Below, piece after piece: positions 35,453 through 44,791 of a DNA stretch of 64,000 bases (its first letter is position 1; each line of letters opens with the position of its first letter). Source of the stretch: Cyanophora paradoxa. Lineage: Eukaryota > Glaucocystophyceae > Cyanophorales > Cyanophoraceae. The notes below the pieces were generated by a model that was not told the DNA's origin, made no database searches, and saw nothing but the letters and a program-made list of their open reading frames with translations. The stretch is from NCBI GenBank assembly GCA_004431415.1, contig QPMI01000588.1:186001-250000 (forward strand), read 5' to 3'. Position numbers and translations under genes: made by a program.

Positions 35453-38257
35453 AATTCTCGTTGGGCCTGGCAGGCTTGGGCAGCCGCCAGAGCAAAGCCC
35501 TGCAAACATTTTGCAAAGCACCGCGAAATTTTTCGCCAGCCCCCGGCCTTCTGCGAAAGTGCCGGCGTGTCGCTGTAATATAGCGGCCAGTATACCTGCC
35601 ATGAGCGGGCTGTACATTTGTACATTTGTACATAAACTCTTGACGTCGGGGACGACGTTTTCCGAGAAGAGGAGTGAGCTGACGAGCCTTGAGCTCGCGC
35701 CTCCCGAGGCCTGACCTGGGCCGGCCGCACCCTAGCAACGGGTACAGCGCTTTCCGAGAGGAGGAGTCCTTCCTTCCTCTCGCGATTAATATTGTGAGTG
35801 GGCCCTGGTGCGCATCTCGCGCGGCCGGCTGTGCGTGAGCACGTGATGAGCCCCTTGTAAATTTGTAAATATTTGTAAATATTTGCATCCGGTTCGCCCC
35901 CGCGCGAAACCGAGCATCGCGTACCCCTCTGGGAGGGCACAAGTCTTCCGAGAGGAGGAGTCCATCCTCTCTCGCGAAGCGAGCCCTAGAGCTCGCTGAA
36001 GAGGCGGCCCGACGCCCTGATCATGAGGCACGCCGGCACACACCCCACCGGGCGGCTCGGCTGCAGCTGCTGCCGCGGGTGTCAGTCTTCCGAGAGGAGG
36101 AGTCCCTCTAGCGGACCCCCTGATGAACGCCGTGATCGGCCTCCGAGCCGTATACGTAGCGGGCGTGCGTTCGAATTCTTGCACACCCAGTCGGGCGAGC
36201 TGCAGCCAAGCGTGAATGCGAGGCCGACGGCCGCCGGGCCCCCATGCCAGGCTAGCGCTGCCGATTGCCAGCTTCGGCGAGCTGAGCTGCCGAGCTCGAA
36301 CGTGAGCGGAGGGGGCTGGGCCCGCGGCCCGCCTCACGCTGCAATAAAAGCTCCAGCGAGGCTCGCGATTCGCGGCCCGCACAAGAAAGCTGACGATGGG
36401 CGAGGAGCCTCATGGCCCCGTCTCATGCAAATCATTGAATTGAAATCGCAAGGAGCTCCGGATTCCGCAAGGCCCGAGAGCCTGCGGCGGGAAGCTGCCT
36501 TTGCACGTGCTGAAAGCAAGAGGCCGCGGCCCAAGGCCCGTGCCCTCTGCAGCTGCACGCTGCTCCGTCGAGCCCCAGCGAGGCCCTGAACCTGCGCTAG
36601 GGAGCTGATCATGACGACGAGCGCGCTGAAAGATGAGGCCCTTGGCCCCATCGCGCGCTGGAGCTGAAGCGCTCCAGGCGAGCGGCCCCGATGCCCTCGC
36701 GATGCGAGACGTGATCCGCGGGCCCCGAGCTCGGGATGCACTCTCAAAGAAAGCTCGATCGCGACGCCCGAGGCGATCGCGAGACGCCTGGCCCATGGCC
36801 AGCGCTTGGCCGCGCGTCGTGAGCTTGACAGGCGGCCTGTCGAGCCCCTTCAAAATTTGCGAGCCTCCGAGCTCCAAAGAAGGCCGAGCCTGATCATGAT
36901 CATGAGGCCATGGTGCCCTCGAGAGCTCGAGCCCGAAGTTAAGTCCTGGCCCGCGGCGCGCTCCGCGAGACGGTCAGGCCGCTGGCACTGGCCCCGAGCC
37001 TGGCGCAGCGACGGCTCCATTGCGAGCCTGACAATTATGAATTCATTGCAATTGAATTCAAGTCCTGGTAACGCCCGCCGAGTTGGCATCCAGGCGGCGC
37101 GCTGCGGCCCCGAGCCGAGCGTGTGACGGGCGTTATCGCCCCGCCCATCGTGAGCGAATGAAGTCCTGGGGACGCCCGTTCAGTTGGCATCCAGGCGGCG
37201 CGCTGCGACTCGACGTCGAGCGACGCGACGGGCAGACTTGCCCTCCGCCCATAGTGAGCGGCGGGGCTCGACGACCCCGATCTCGGCGCGTTCCTGACGA
37301 GAACGGCGCGACGGGGCTAGACGACCCCTGGGCCCTATCCTGAATCGAAGTCCCAGTGAATGGGCGGTCGGCCGGCTCAAGGTCCGTGCGCGACGACGAG
37401 AGCTTAACGACTCTCATGCATGGGAATCCACGTCGGGGACGCCTGACGCTGGCTCTTCTCCCTTGGCATCATACGAAGTCACGGGGTCGGGCAGGGGTGC
37501 TCGGCGCCGCGTGCGGCAAAACCGGAATGCACTCTTGTGAGCGGTACCCGGTCCCAGAGCCGGCTCTATCCTCGTCGGCACGGTTGAATCCCCGCCGATC
37601 CGATTACCTGTACTTCACCACTGCGAGAGCCTAAGGGGTGCTCGCCTGGGTGGAGCTCTGCGCGGCTCGCACTTGGGTCACTCGACCGCGTCGCGGTTGG
37701 GGGGCACACCGGAGGGGGCCGTGCGCTGCCTGCGCGCCGCGTCGCCCCGCGCTGCTCTTTCGCGTTCGCATCTGCGGCGTGCTCTCGCGGTGCTTGCATG
37801 GCATCTGGGCGAGAGCCCGCTGTGGAAAGACATCCAATGTACAAACCAATTCCTCATCTCCTTGAGCCGCCGGCTCGAAGCTTGACCTTGGCCCCCTGGG
37901 CCGGAGACGGACGATTATTTGCGGCCCATTGCCGCCCCCTTGACTCAGTTTTACATTTAGAATTTGGTAAATGATTTATATAATCAGATCTTGGCTTTGA
38001 TTTAGAGATTCGATGATTTAGCGATGTGAATAGCCCTATAGCTACCGGCCAGCGGTCTTCTTCAATTCCCGGCAGTAGCCGGCCACTCGTCTATTTTCAA
38101 TTCCCGGCAGTCGAGCCGCCGGTGTGCGCGAAATTCGCGATTCTGTAAATACGGCTTCAAGTCTTTTATTCCCGGCAGTGCCCTGCCGCGAAACCTTGTG
38201 GATATGCTTGCTTTTAGAGATTTCCGTGGCACTTAGCCCACGAGGACGTGGCCTTCC
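35453..38257 (+). other. Non-coding body of element C
   Basis: No coding support over 2.8 kb. It holds four copies of a polypurine-tract-like motif TTCCGAGAGGAGGAGTC (about 35660, 35752, 35945, 36087). AAATTTGTAAATATTTG and TACATTTGTACATTTG repeats lie at 35610-35885. A 101-bp direct duplication starts at 37059 and 37160 (AAGTCCTGG...GGCATCCAGGCGGCGCGCTGCG). Three ATTCCCGGCAGT copies occur near the 3' end. Such space in non-autonomous elements serves packaging or spacing; that is inference. Confidence 0.6.
38065..38180 (+). repeat. Three copies of ATTCCCGGCAGT, complementary to the PBS of element C
   Basis: Copies at about 38065-38076, 38099-38111 and 38168-38180. Each is the reverse complement of ACTGCCGGGAAT inside the PBS at 33091, so the 3' end of the RNA could pair with its own PBS, or the copies derive from primer tRNA ends. 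Confidence 0.75.
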
Positions 38258-38269
38258 GAGTGGAGGAGT
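38258..38269 (+). promoter_or_regulatory. Polypurine tract before the 3' LTR of element C
   Basis: GAGTGGAGGAGT abuts the 3' LTR. It would prime plus-strand DNA synthesis. The four internal look-alikes share its CCGAG...GGAGGAGT frame. Confidence 0.7.
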
Positions 38270-38569
38270 TGTCGCATGCATGATTATCGTGCATGCGGAG
38301 CTAGATAGTGCAGCCTTCGTGCTGCTAGTGGCTAGTGCAGCCTACGTGCTGCTAGGGCCGACGTCGGCGTCAGTACGCCTCGGCCACCTCTTATTATAGC
38401 TAATACGGGTACGCCGGGCCTGTCCGGGTACGCATCATTCATTAGGGATACAGTGTTACTTGCAATACTACCGGAGCGACAGCGATCCCTCGTGATCCAC
38501 TGAGCCCCGTCGAGCCACGCTCGACCGGGAGCCTCCCCGCGTGCTTCCCCACTAATCCCGCACGCGACA
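38270..38569 (+). repeat. 3' LTR of element C
   Basis: Same 300 bases as the 5' LTR as far as I can compare by eye. Followed by AGCGC (38570-38574), the right copy of the target duplication. Confidence 0.92.
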
Positions 38570-39047
38570 AGCGCTACTATAGCTATAGCTAGGCTAGCTA
38601 GCCGGGCCTGATATCGATATCGTTCCGGCCGCGGATGCATATATATATGGTCATGCATATACTGACTCTGGGATACATATATATATATAGTTCAATGGCG
38701 TTTAACTGTCTCATTCCTTATTTATTGTCGGGTTTGGCTCTTTGTCTTATCTTTCTTCGTGCCACGGTGCTCTTCGTGCTCTTATCTTTCTTCCTTTGCC
38801 TTTTGTCTTTGTGCCCCCTGGGCAGCCATTACCAAAAAAAACAATTAATTAATTTAACGTTGCAATTAATGGCCCATGATGATGTATATATATATACGTA
38901 GAATTGGGAATCTAGCTCCGAGATCTAGCTATATAGAGGGATATATATCGATTAAGAAGATCTAGATCTTCCAGGCGGGGAGAGGTCGACGTCTCAAGAT
39001 AGGGGAGATCTATAGCTAGATCTAGAGGGCCAGCCTGGAAGCGCGCG
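38570..39047. other. AT-rich spacer inside element B
   Basis: Chained palindromes (CTATAGCTATAGC, GATATCGATATC, ATATATATAT) and a pyrimidine-rich plus strand at 38740-38815 followed by AAAAAAAA. A 68-codon hydrophobic frame (38695-38901) is open but follows from the pyrimidine bias, and I do not call it a gene. Confidence 0.5.
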
Positions 39048-39356
39048 ATGGGCAAGGCGACCGGAAAACGCAAGGCGAAGACCGGGAAGCCGACTCATAC
39101 ACGGCGCGGGTTCGGCGGGCTTTTCATAAGTGCGACGGCGCCGGCCGCGCGGCCTGAGGAGCTCGAGCTCGGAGTTGCATCCGACGATGACGCCGGCATC
39201 CACGCGCGCCCCGCACAGCTCTCCGATGCAAATACGAGTGGTTCGAGCCATGTCTTGGAGATGCTTCCATGCTTAGCTTGGTTGGGCCTCCGTCAAATTT
39301 GTTTGCACAAATCGCAGCGGGGCCGGCATGCGCAGGCAACGGCGTCGCAGCGCTAG
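39048..39356 (+). CDS. First exon of a gene carried by element B, unknown product
   Basis: ATG at 39048 opens a basic N-terminus (MGKATGKRKAKTGKPTHTRR) and a frame of 102 codons to TAG at 39356; a splice donor may end it sooner. The part around ANTSGSSHVLEMLPC parallels the last part of the 505-bp satellite unit (VNMSGSHDYLKNFPC). I do not recognise a family. The basic start suggests a nucleic-acid-binding or nuclear protein, as inference only. Confidence 0.35.
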   Translation: MGKATGKRKAKTGKPTHTRRGFGGLFISATAPAARPEELELGVASDDDAGIHARPAQLSDANTSGSSHVLEMLPCLAWLGLRQICLHKSQRGRHAQATASQR

Positions 39357-40040
39357 CGCTATCAGAACAACAACTTGCATCAAAGCAACGTGCGCGCTCT
39401 TTTCCAGCGCGCTCTATATATATACATATTTGCTTTAGATCTAAACAACGTGCACCTGCGGCCGCAGCAGAAGCCTCGGAGGCAGATTCGAATTCCTGTG
39501 CGTGCAAAATGCGTTGTCTAATTTGTCCACCTGTTCGAATTCTGCAGGCGCAGCTCGCGATCGAGTTCTGCATGCTCTAGATCTGCAAGGTGTTGAGCAT
39601 CCAGCTGCAGAACAGCGTGCTCAATCGCAACCCACCGCAAATCCAAGCGGAGCAATTCAAGAAGCATCGCCGTCAATTCAAGAAGCATCGCCGCCATCGA
39701 CTCATGGGCATGCAGATTGCATCAGCTGCAGTGCGTCATCCTTTGCCCGCAGCTGCAGCCCCTTGGCCTTTAGCTGACCCAGCTGCAAATTCGTCAGATA
39801 AATGTACAGGCCCAGGCTGTGGTGCTGTGCACATGCCCTTCATACAAGAGCTGTCCGTGAATTCTGCTTCGTCGTCTGCAATAGCGGGCATCGTTCGTGC
39901 CACAATGCAGTGAGTGAATTCGTTGCATATGCCTGAAATATGCACAAACCCGTTACGCATGCGCAATATTAATCGTTTGCGAATCAGGACAATAAATTCC
40001 GGCATCGGAACCGGTGCAGTTGGGGTTTCCCCAATCACCC
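39357..40040 (+). other. Probable introns and short exons of the element B gene
   Basis: A coding-like stretch at 39560-39770 (SGAIQEASPSIQEAS with a doubled QEASP unit, then a Cys-rich end) and another at 39790-39910 (KCTGPGCGAVHMPF) are open in different frames with AGs between them. Exact joins are not resolved. Confidence 0.35.
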
Positions 40041-40459
40041 AGGCATGCATTATGCTGCTTGCATTCATCGAAGTTCACGGGCATGCAGCGGCCTTCGATT
40101 CTTTCCGGTTCGCAACACATGCTTTATACGTTGATCTTCATCGCAAATTGCTGACCCATTATGCAAACAGCACCTGCGCTAGTCTCTCTAGCGATGACAT
40201 CGCTGGGCTACAACAAGCTCTCCAACACGAAAACGGCGATGTCGACATCTGTGGCGCGTGGAATGCGCTCATCCCCCAAGTTACGGCGAATTTGCGCCAA
40301 AGTCGGCTGGAAGCGGATCCGCAGTGGAAACAATTTGCAGATGCACGTAAACAGGACTACTGTGGCGCCTGGGGCTCATCAGTAACTTCAGTGCTCTCAC
40401 AAGCCGACAACGTTTCTAGTTCTGCAAAGTGCGTGCACGTGCAGCGCTCCAGATTCTGA
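40041..40459 (+). CDS. Coding exon of a gene within element B, unknown product
   Basis: Open from about 39914 to the TGA at 40459; the best-looking coding part begins near 40050. It has a helical, charged character (DIAGLQQALQHENGDVDICG, then QSRLEADPQWKQFADARKQD), moderate GC and several Cys and Trp, unlike the GC-rich host genes. No family recognised. It may be part of the transposase gene of B or a cargo gene. Confidence 0.4.
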
Positions 40460-40879
40460 GTTGTCTTGCAATTGCCATTCATTAATAGTTGCGTCAGCTT
40501 TATTTCCCTTGCTCTGTCGGATCCGATGGGTCTGCCATCTATGGTGCACGACAACTGGGGCACGCGATCGTCCAGTGGAGAGTATTTCTCAATAGGTGCA
40601 CTAGGACTAGCGCCTAAGTTTTCATGCATCAAGCTGATGAGCTGATAAGCCTTCGAAATTCGGCGCAGAAGACATCAGAAAACAAAGAGCCGACATCGAT
40701 GCGAAGCTCGGCAAGCTGGCGGATGGCTTTCAGTTCATAACCTTTGCGAACAGCGGCAACACTTCCGACCAAGAATCTGTGATTGAAGAAATTGCCTGCC
40801 TGGTGCGCGGGCCTGCCTAGCTATAGACCTGGTGCAGTTTTTGACTTGGTAAAAAGGTCGCGAAAAAGTTCTCAATCGT

Positions 40880-42623
40880 CAAATGCTCGATGGGGGCTTA
40901 TGTGTGGACGAAGGGCTCCTGGGGAACATCGAGAGGTCCCCTAGGAATCAACGTTCAGTTCGGAGAAAGAACGCCAGTACCAGCTAATGCATTCAAAGGA
41001 CGGTCTGCTCACTTTGTTGCATCTATTAGAATATCAATCTTTCCGGTTTCGCTAAAGATACATATGCATCAGGGAAGAGCATCTTGTCATTCCTTGCGTG
41101 TACGAGTCGCTTCCCCCAAGCGAGCAAGTACTTGGAAGCAATTCTACGGCTGTCTGCAGTGCTTTGGAACAAATTCGCGAGGTGCGCTAGCTTATATACA
41201 CTACCAATCGCGATCTCGTATCGTCTTGAACCCGCTTCAGTTGATAGAAAAACGCAATAAGAGTGGCGGCACAGTGACTGCAAAAGAGCTCAGGGAATCG
41301 CATCCATTTGCAAAGCTTCCCATCAAGGTATACTTGTAAATTTCTTTGTTGGAAGCTTAGGATCCGATTTGTAAAATGCGAGTTATACTCGAGCTCCAGG
41401 TTATTATCTGTGAGGCGATTCAAATTAAATGAACGTCAACGACGGAATAAGGTATCTCTCGCTGGAGTACCTCGTTGGGTTGTCAGCATTGTGTGAGGAA
41501 TTTGGAGTCGCCCTCATGTTTGATGAAGCCATGACTGGTGCGATCTAAATACGCGCAACAATGTTTTAGAAACATTAATGCTGATTGCAGCTGCAGGTGC
41601 CTGCCGAACAGCAAAGTCATTCTTTGCTTTTGAGCAGTTTGTGAGAGCTGCAGCTGCACTGAGGAGGCCTGTCATTGTGCATGGAGTACTCACAGGCAAA
41701 GCGTTGATAGCATCGCTTATCCTTGTGCGAAAGATTTTTCTTTTCTTGAAACTCAAATGAAATAGTATGTATCGGAATTTGACTGTGTTATTCGTCTGCG
41801 CCCAGGTGAAGCACATGCCTGGCATTGAGGACCCCTGGATTGCGACGTTTGGAGTCTCTGCAGAAAAGTTTGCACATGATGTTCACGCAGGTGCATTTTG
41901 CCGACCATTCATTTCAATATTAAATATATCTTAATGCTAGCGCTCTGTGCAGAGTATGTAACGGTTCAGCCATATCGCTTACAGCTGATTCAGACCTCGT
42001 GGCTTTTGGAAAATCGTGCGCACATTTATACGCATATGTTTAGTTTGTGAGTCCGTTCTGCTAATCCTTTAATCTCTGCTGCTTCGTGCACTTGCAGTTT
42101 GTGAAATGCGAGAGTGCAACCCCCAGTTCTTCGAGAGCCTTCAAACAAAATCGACAACAATACACAACTATCTCGCCAAGCACTGCTCCACGTGCACCAG
42201 CACTGAAGACGAAAAGCGCAAGTTGGTTTCGCATGCAGGTAAACAAGCTTATATAATTAAGCGACGCAATTGCAAGTGAATCAATACGTGAATTAATTGG
42301 ATGTTTACGTATACGCAGGGTTTCTATTCGCTGTTCCCTCCGATGCAGCACGTCATCTACCAGGAACTTCGATACATATAGCTGGCGAACAGAAAGAGAC
42401 GTCGACATACCATAGGTATATCTTTCCAATAGACTATTCTCATCCAGACTTGAGCGTTTCCTTGCCTCCGGATCCCCACAAATCTATTGCTAGGAGGTCA
42501 GGTACATATGTACGCAGACATATGCATGTAGCTCGGTCAGGATCCGGCCGCGGAGGGAAGGCTCCTAGGAAGAGCTTGGTGACTAGCCTTGGAAGGCAGC
42601 TACGTATACTGCATGAACGCTAG
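40880..42623 (+). CDS. Unresolved multi-exon gene in element B with a class-III aminotransferase-like motif
   Basis: Several coding-like blocks are bounded by AG and GT: 40888-40970; 41055-41190 (TYASGKSILSFLACTSRFPQ); 41452-41548; 41580-41758; 41807-41890 (HMPGIEDPWIATFGV, then GT); 42107-42239 (ECNPQFFESLQTKS, then GTAAAC); and a last block from 42319 to TAG 42623. Exon 41807-41890 joins 42107-42239 in phase. The 41452-41548 block reads LCEEFGVALMFDEAMTG, matching the PLP class-III aminotransferase pattern with its DE pair, but no Lys site or other parts of that fold are seen. The exons are AT-richer than host genes. The model is provisional and may include two genes or a pseudogene. Confidence 0.35.
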
Positions 42624-42812
42624 CAATATTAATATTGTTTTGTTGATCACCAAGAATCAAAATGAAGCTGAATTAGCTGCTGGGTGTTCGTGGCCAGCTG
42701 CTGATCTGGATTGAATCGTGACCCGCGGTTAGCATTATTCTAAAGAAACTATACATACATACGCACAGCAGGTAAACCCTGCTAGCGCTGTACATGTGCA
42801 ATTAATATTCGT
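42624..42812. other. AT-rich spacer, nothing recognised
   Basis: Contains AATATTAATATT at 42627 and short palindromes; no gene or repeat boundary beyond the start of the next array. Confidence 0.4.
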
Positions 42813-43990
42813 GGTCAGAACCCCGATTCTGGAGATCAAGCACCTCGTATCATTCACACGCTGAACGATAGCGCCAGTCTCGAAAATAGGCCTACAGTTA
42901 GCATCGTTCGAAAAGAACTATCCGCAGAAGCATTTCAATAAAGACTGGGTCGCGGACCTGCAGAGCCCGCTGTGCAATTTGTGGTCGGAACGTCGACGTC
43001 GATTTTGGAGCTCGAGCTCCTCGGATGAAGAGCTTAGCACCGGTTGCGAAAACTGGCCAGCAGGAAGCGTTGATCGAAAGAGACTATCTAGAGAAGCATT
43101 TGGATGGAGACTGGGCCGCGGACCTGCAGAGCCCGCTGTGAAATCGGTGGTTGGAACGTCGATTCTGGAGATCGAGCTCCTCGTATCATTCACACGCTCA
43201 ACAATAGCGCCAGTCTCGAAAATAGGCCTGCAGTTAGCATCGTTCGCAAAGAACTATCCGCAGAAGCATTTCAATAAAGACTGGGTCGCGGACCTGCAGA
43301 GCCCGCTGTGCAATTTGTGGTCGGAACGTCGACGTCGATTTTGGAGCTCGAGCTCCTCGGATGAAGAGCTTAGCACCGGTTGCGAAAACTGGCCAGCAGG
43401 AAGCGTTGATCGAAAGAGACTATCTAGAGAAGCATTTCGATGGAGACTGGGCCGCGGACCTGCAGAGCCCGCTGTGAAATCGGTGGTTGGAACGTCGATT
43501 CTGGAGATCGAGCTCCTCGTATCATTCACACGCTCAACAATAGCGCCAGTCTCGAAAATAGGCCTGCAGTTAGCATCGTTCGCAAAGAACTATCCGCAGA
43601 AGCATTTTCAATAAAGACTGGGTCGCGGACCTGCAGAGCCCGCTGTGCAATTTGTGGTCGGAACGTCGACGTCGATTTTGGAGCTCGAGCTCCTCGGATG
43701 AAGAGCTTAGCACCGGTTGCGAAAACTGGCCAGCAGGAAGCGTTGATCGAAAGAGACTATCTAGAGAAGCATTTCGATGGAGACTGGGCCGCGGACCTGC
43801 AGAGCCCGCTGTGAAATCGGTGGTTGGAACGTCGATTCTGGAGATCGAGCTCCTCGTATCATTCACACGCTGAACGTTAACAATAGCGCCAGTCTCGAAA
43901 ATAGGCCTGCAGTTAGCATCGTTCGAAAAGAGCTATCCGCAGCAGCATTTCGATGGAGACTGGGTCGCGGACCTGCAGAGCTAGAGCTTC
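42813..43990 (+). repeat. Tandem array, about 337-bp dimeric unit, about 3.5 copies, coding-like
   Basis: The phrase CTCGTATCATTCACACGCT recurs at about 42844, 43181, 43517 and 43854. Each unit is two diverged half-units of about 168 bp that both carry GACCTGCAGAGCCCGCTGTG. In one frame the halves code similar peptides (YPQKHFNKDWVADLQSPL and YLEKHFDGDWAADLQSPL), so an old coding repeat was duplicated, then amplified as a pair. Stops break the frame in one half-unit. Confidence 0.88.
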
Positions 43991-44698
43991 GAATTCGAAT
44001 TCGGAATAGCGAATGCCGAGTCTGGATCCGGAGCACGAGCTCCGAGTTCTCGGGCCTCGGAGGTGCGCATGCATTCACAGCACTGCGCAGCTTTATATAT
44101 CTTAAGCCCTCTAGCAAAGCCAAAGTTCACTCCGGTGACTTTGCTCCATGGGGAGAAGCCAGAGAGGGGTACCGGTCTCGTCGCGTACAATTGTGCGCAG
44201 CTCTTATAGGGTGTCGCCCTGCGGTCGGAGAACTAGCTAGAGCGCGTGATCTAGCTAGCTATAGGCTTTAACACCGCCGGCTACCTCGGCGGTGCTCGGT
44301 CTGAGCGTTCGGTACGCGGCCATCGGTCTTGAGACCACAACTTGGCGCTCGTAGTTCGTTTGTAACGTAGCTGAAATCAATGCTTACCGCATTGGAAGCG
44401 CCGTGCGCCGCGCCCCAGCCAGCTGTGGCGCAGAATGGTCGGGCCGCTGTAAAGTTGGCCGATGTCGGGCCGCCCAACAACCTATCCTTATAAGCTGCAA
44501 TTCGTCTCTAAACGACCTTTTAGACCACTTGAACCAGTTAAGGCAGCCCGCGTGCGTCGCTCTCTTGACGAGTTGTCCTCGCCTCCACGCTGGACCACCG
44601 AAGCAACCGGGCCATCGGCGCTCAACGGATCTCGCGCACTTATGCCTCTCTAACCACATTTAGCACGGCAGCAGTGCTCCCCCGCGCGGCTTTCCTAG
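43991..44698. other. Right flank of element B interior, no supported gene
   Basis: TTCGAATTCGAATTCGG at 43988, TATATATC near 44094, and a perfect 7-bp hairpin CACCGCC...GGCGGTG at 44271-44295. A 91-codon minus frame at 44384-44659 is open but I have no reason to call it. Confidence 0.4.
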
Positions 44699-44788
44699 GG
44701 GTGGTAAAGAGGGGTGTGGTAAAGTCAGCCCTAAGTGAGTGAAGTTGCAAGTTTACCATGTGGTAAACTTAATTCCTGGCTCCCAGTG
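44699..44788 (-). repeat. Right subterminal repeats and right TIR of element B
   Basis: Two GGTAAAG words (44702, 44718) precede the 40-bp right TIR at 44749-44788, whose outer end is CTGGCTCCCAGTG. TCT at 44789-44791 is the second copy of the target duplication. Confidence 0.85.
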
Positions 44789-44791
44789 TCT

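Larger units (their letters stand above)
32791..38569 (+). mobile_element. Element C: complete gag-only LTR retrotransposon, identical LTRs
   Basis: LTRs 32791-33090 and 38270-38569 are both 300 bp and I find no difference between them. They start TGTCGC and end GCGACA. AGCGC is duplicated at 32786-32790 and 38570-38574. A PBS follows the 5' LTR and a purine tract precedes the 3' LTR. The body codes for a broken gag with zinc knuckle (33898-35452) and then 2.8 kb of non-coding DNA; there is no pol. LTR ends, PBS and gag are related to element A, so C is a non-autonomous family member mobilised in trans. Confidence 0.92.
13863..44788 (+). mobile_element. Element B: 30.9-kb CACTA/EnSpm-like DNA transposon inserted in gag
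   Basis: Left end begins CACTGGGAGCCAG and right end is ...CTGGCTCCCAGTG; the TIRs match over 40 bases with two mismatches. A 3-bp duplication TCT lies at 13860-13862 and 44789-44791. CACTG/CAGTG ends with 3-bp duplications are the mark of the CACTA group. Subterminal GGTAAAG repeats lie inside both ends, also usual there. Removing B and one TCT rejoins gag in frame and aligns without a gap to element C's gag. The interior holds arrays of about 263, 142, 505 and 337 bp, intron-containing sequence at 39-42.6 kb, and element C. I cannot identify a TNP2-type transposase, so B may be non-autonomous. Confidence 0.85.

Noticed and set aside
38695-38901. Small hydrophobic membrane protein
   Set aside because: The frame is a by-product of a pyrimidine-rich strand; no homology or codon support.
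39048-42623. TNP2-type CACTA transposase
   Set aside because: Position would suit it, but none of the readable exons shows recognisable transposase motifs; left as unknown.
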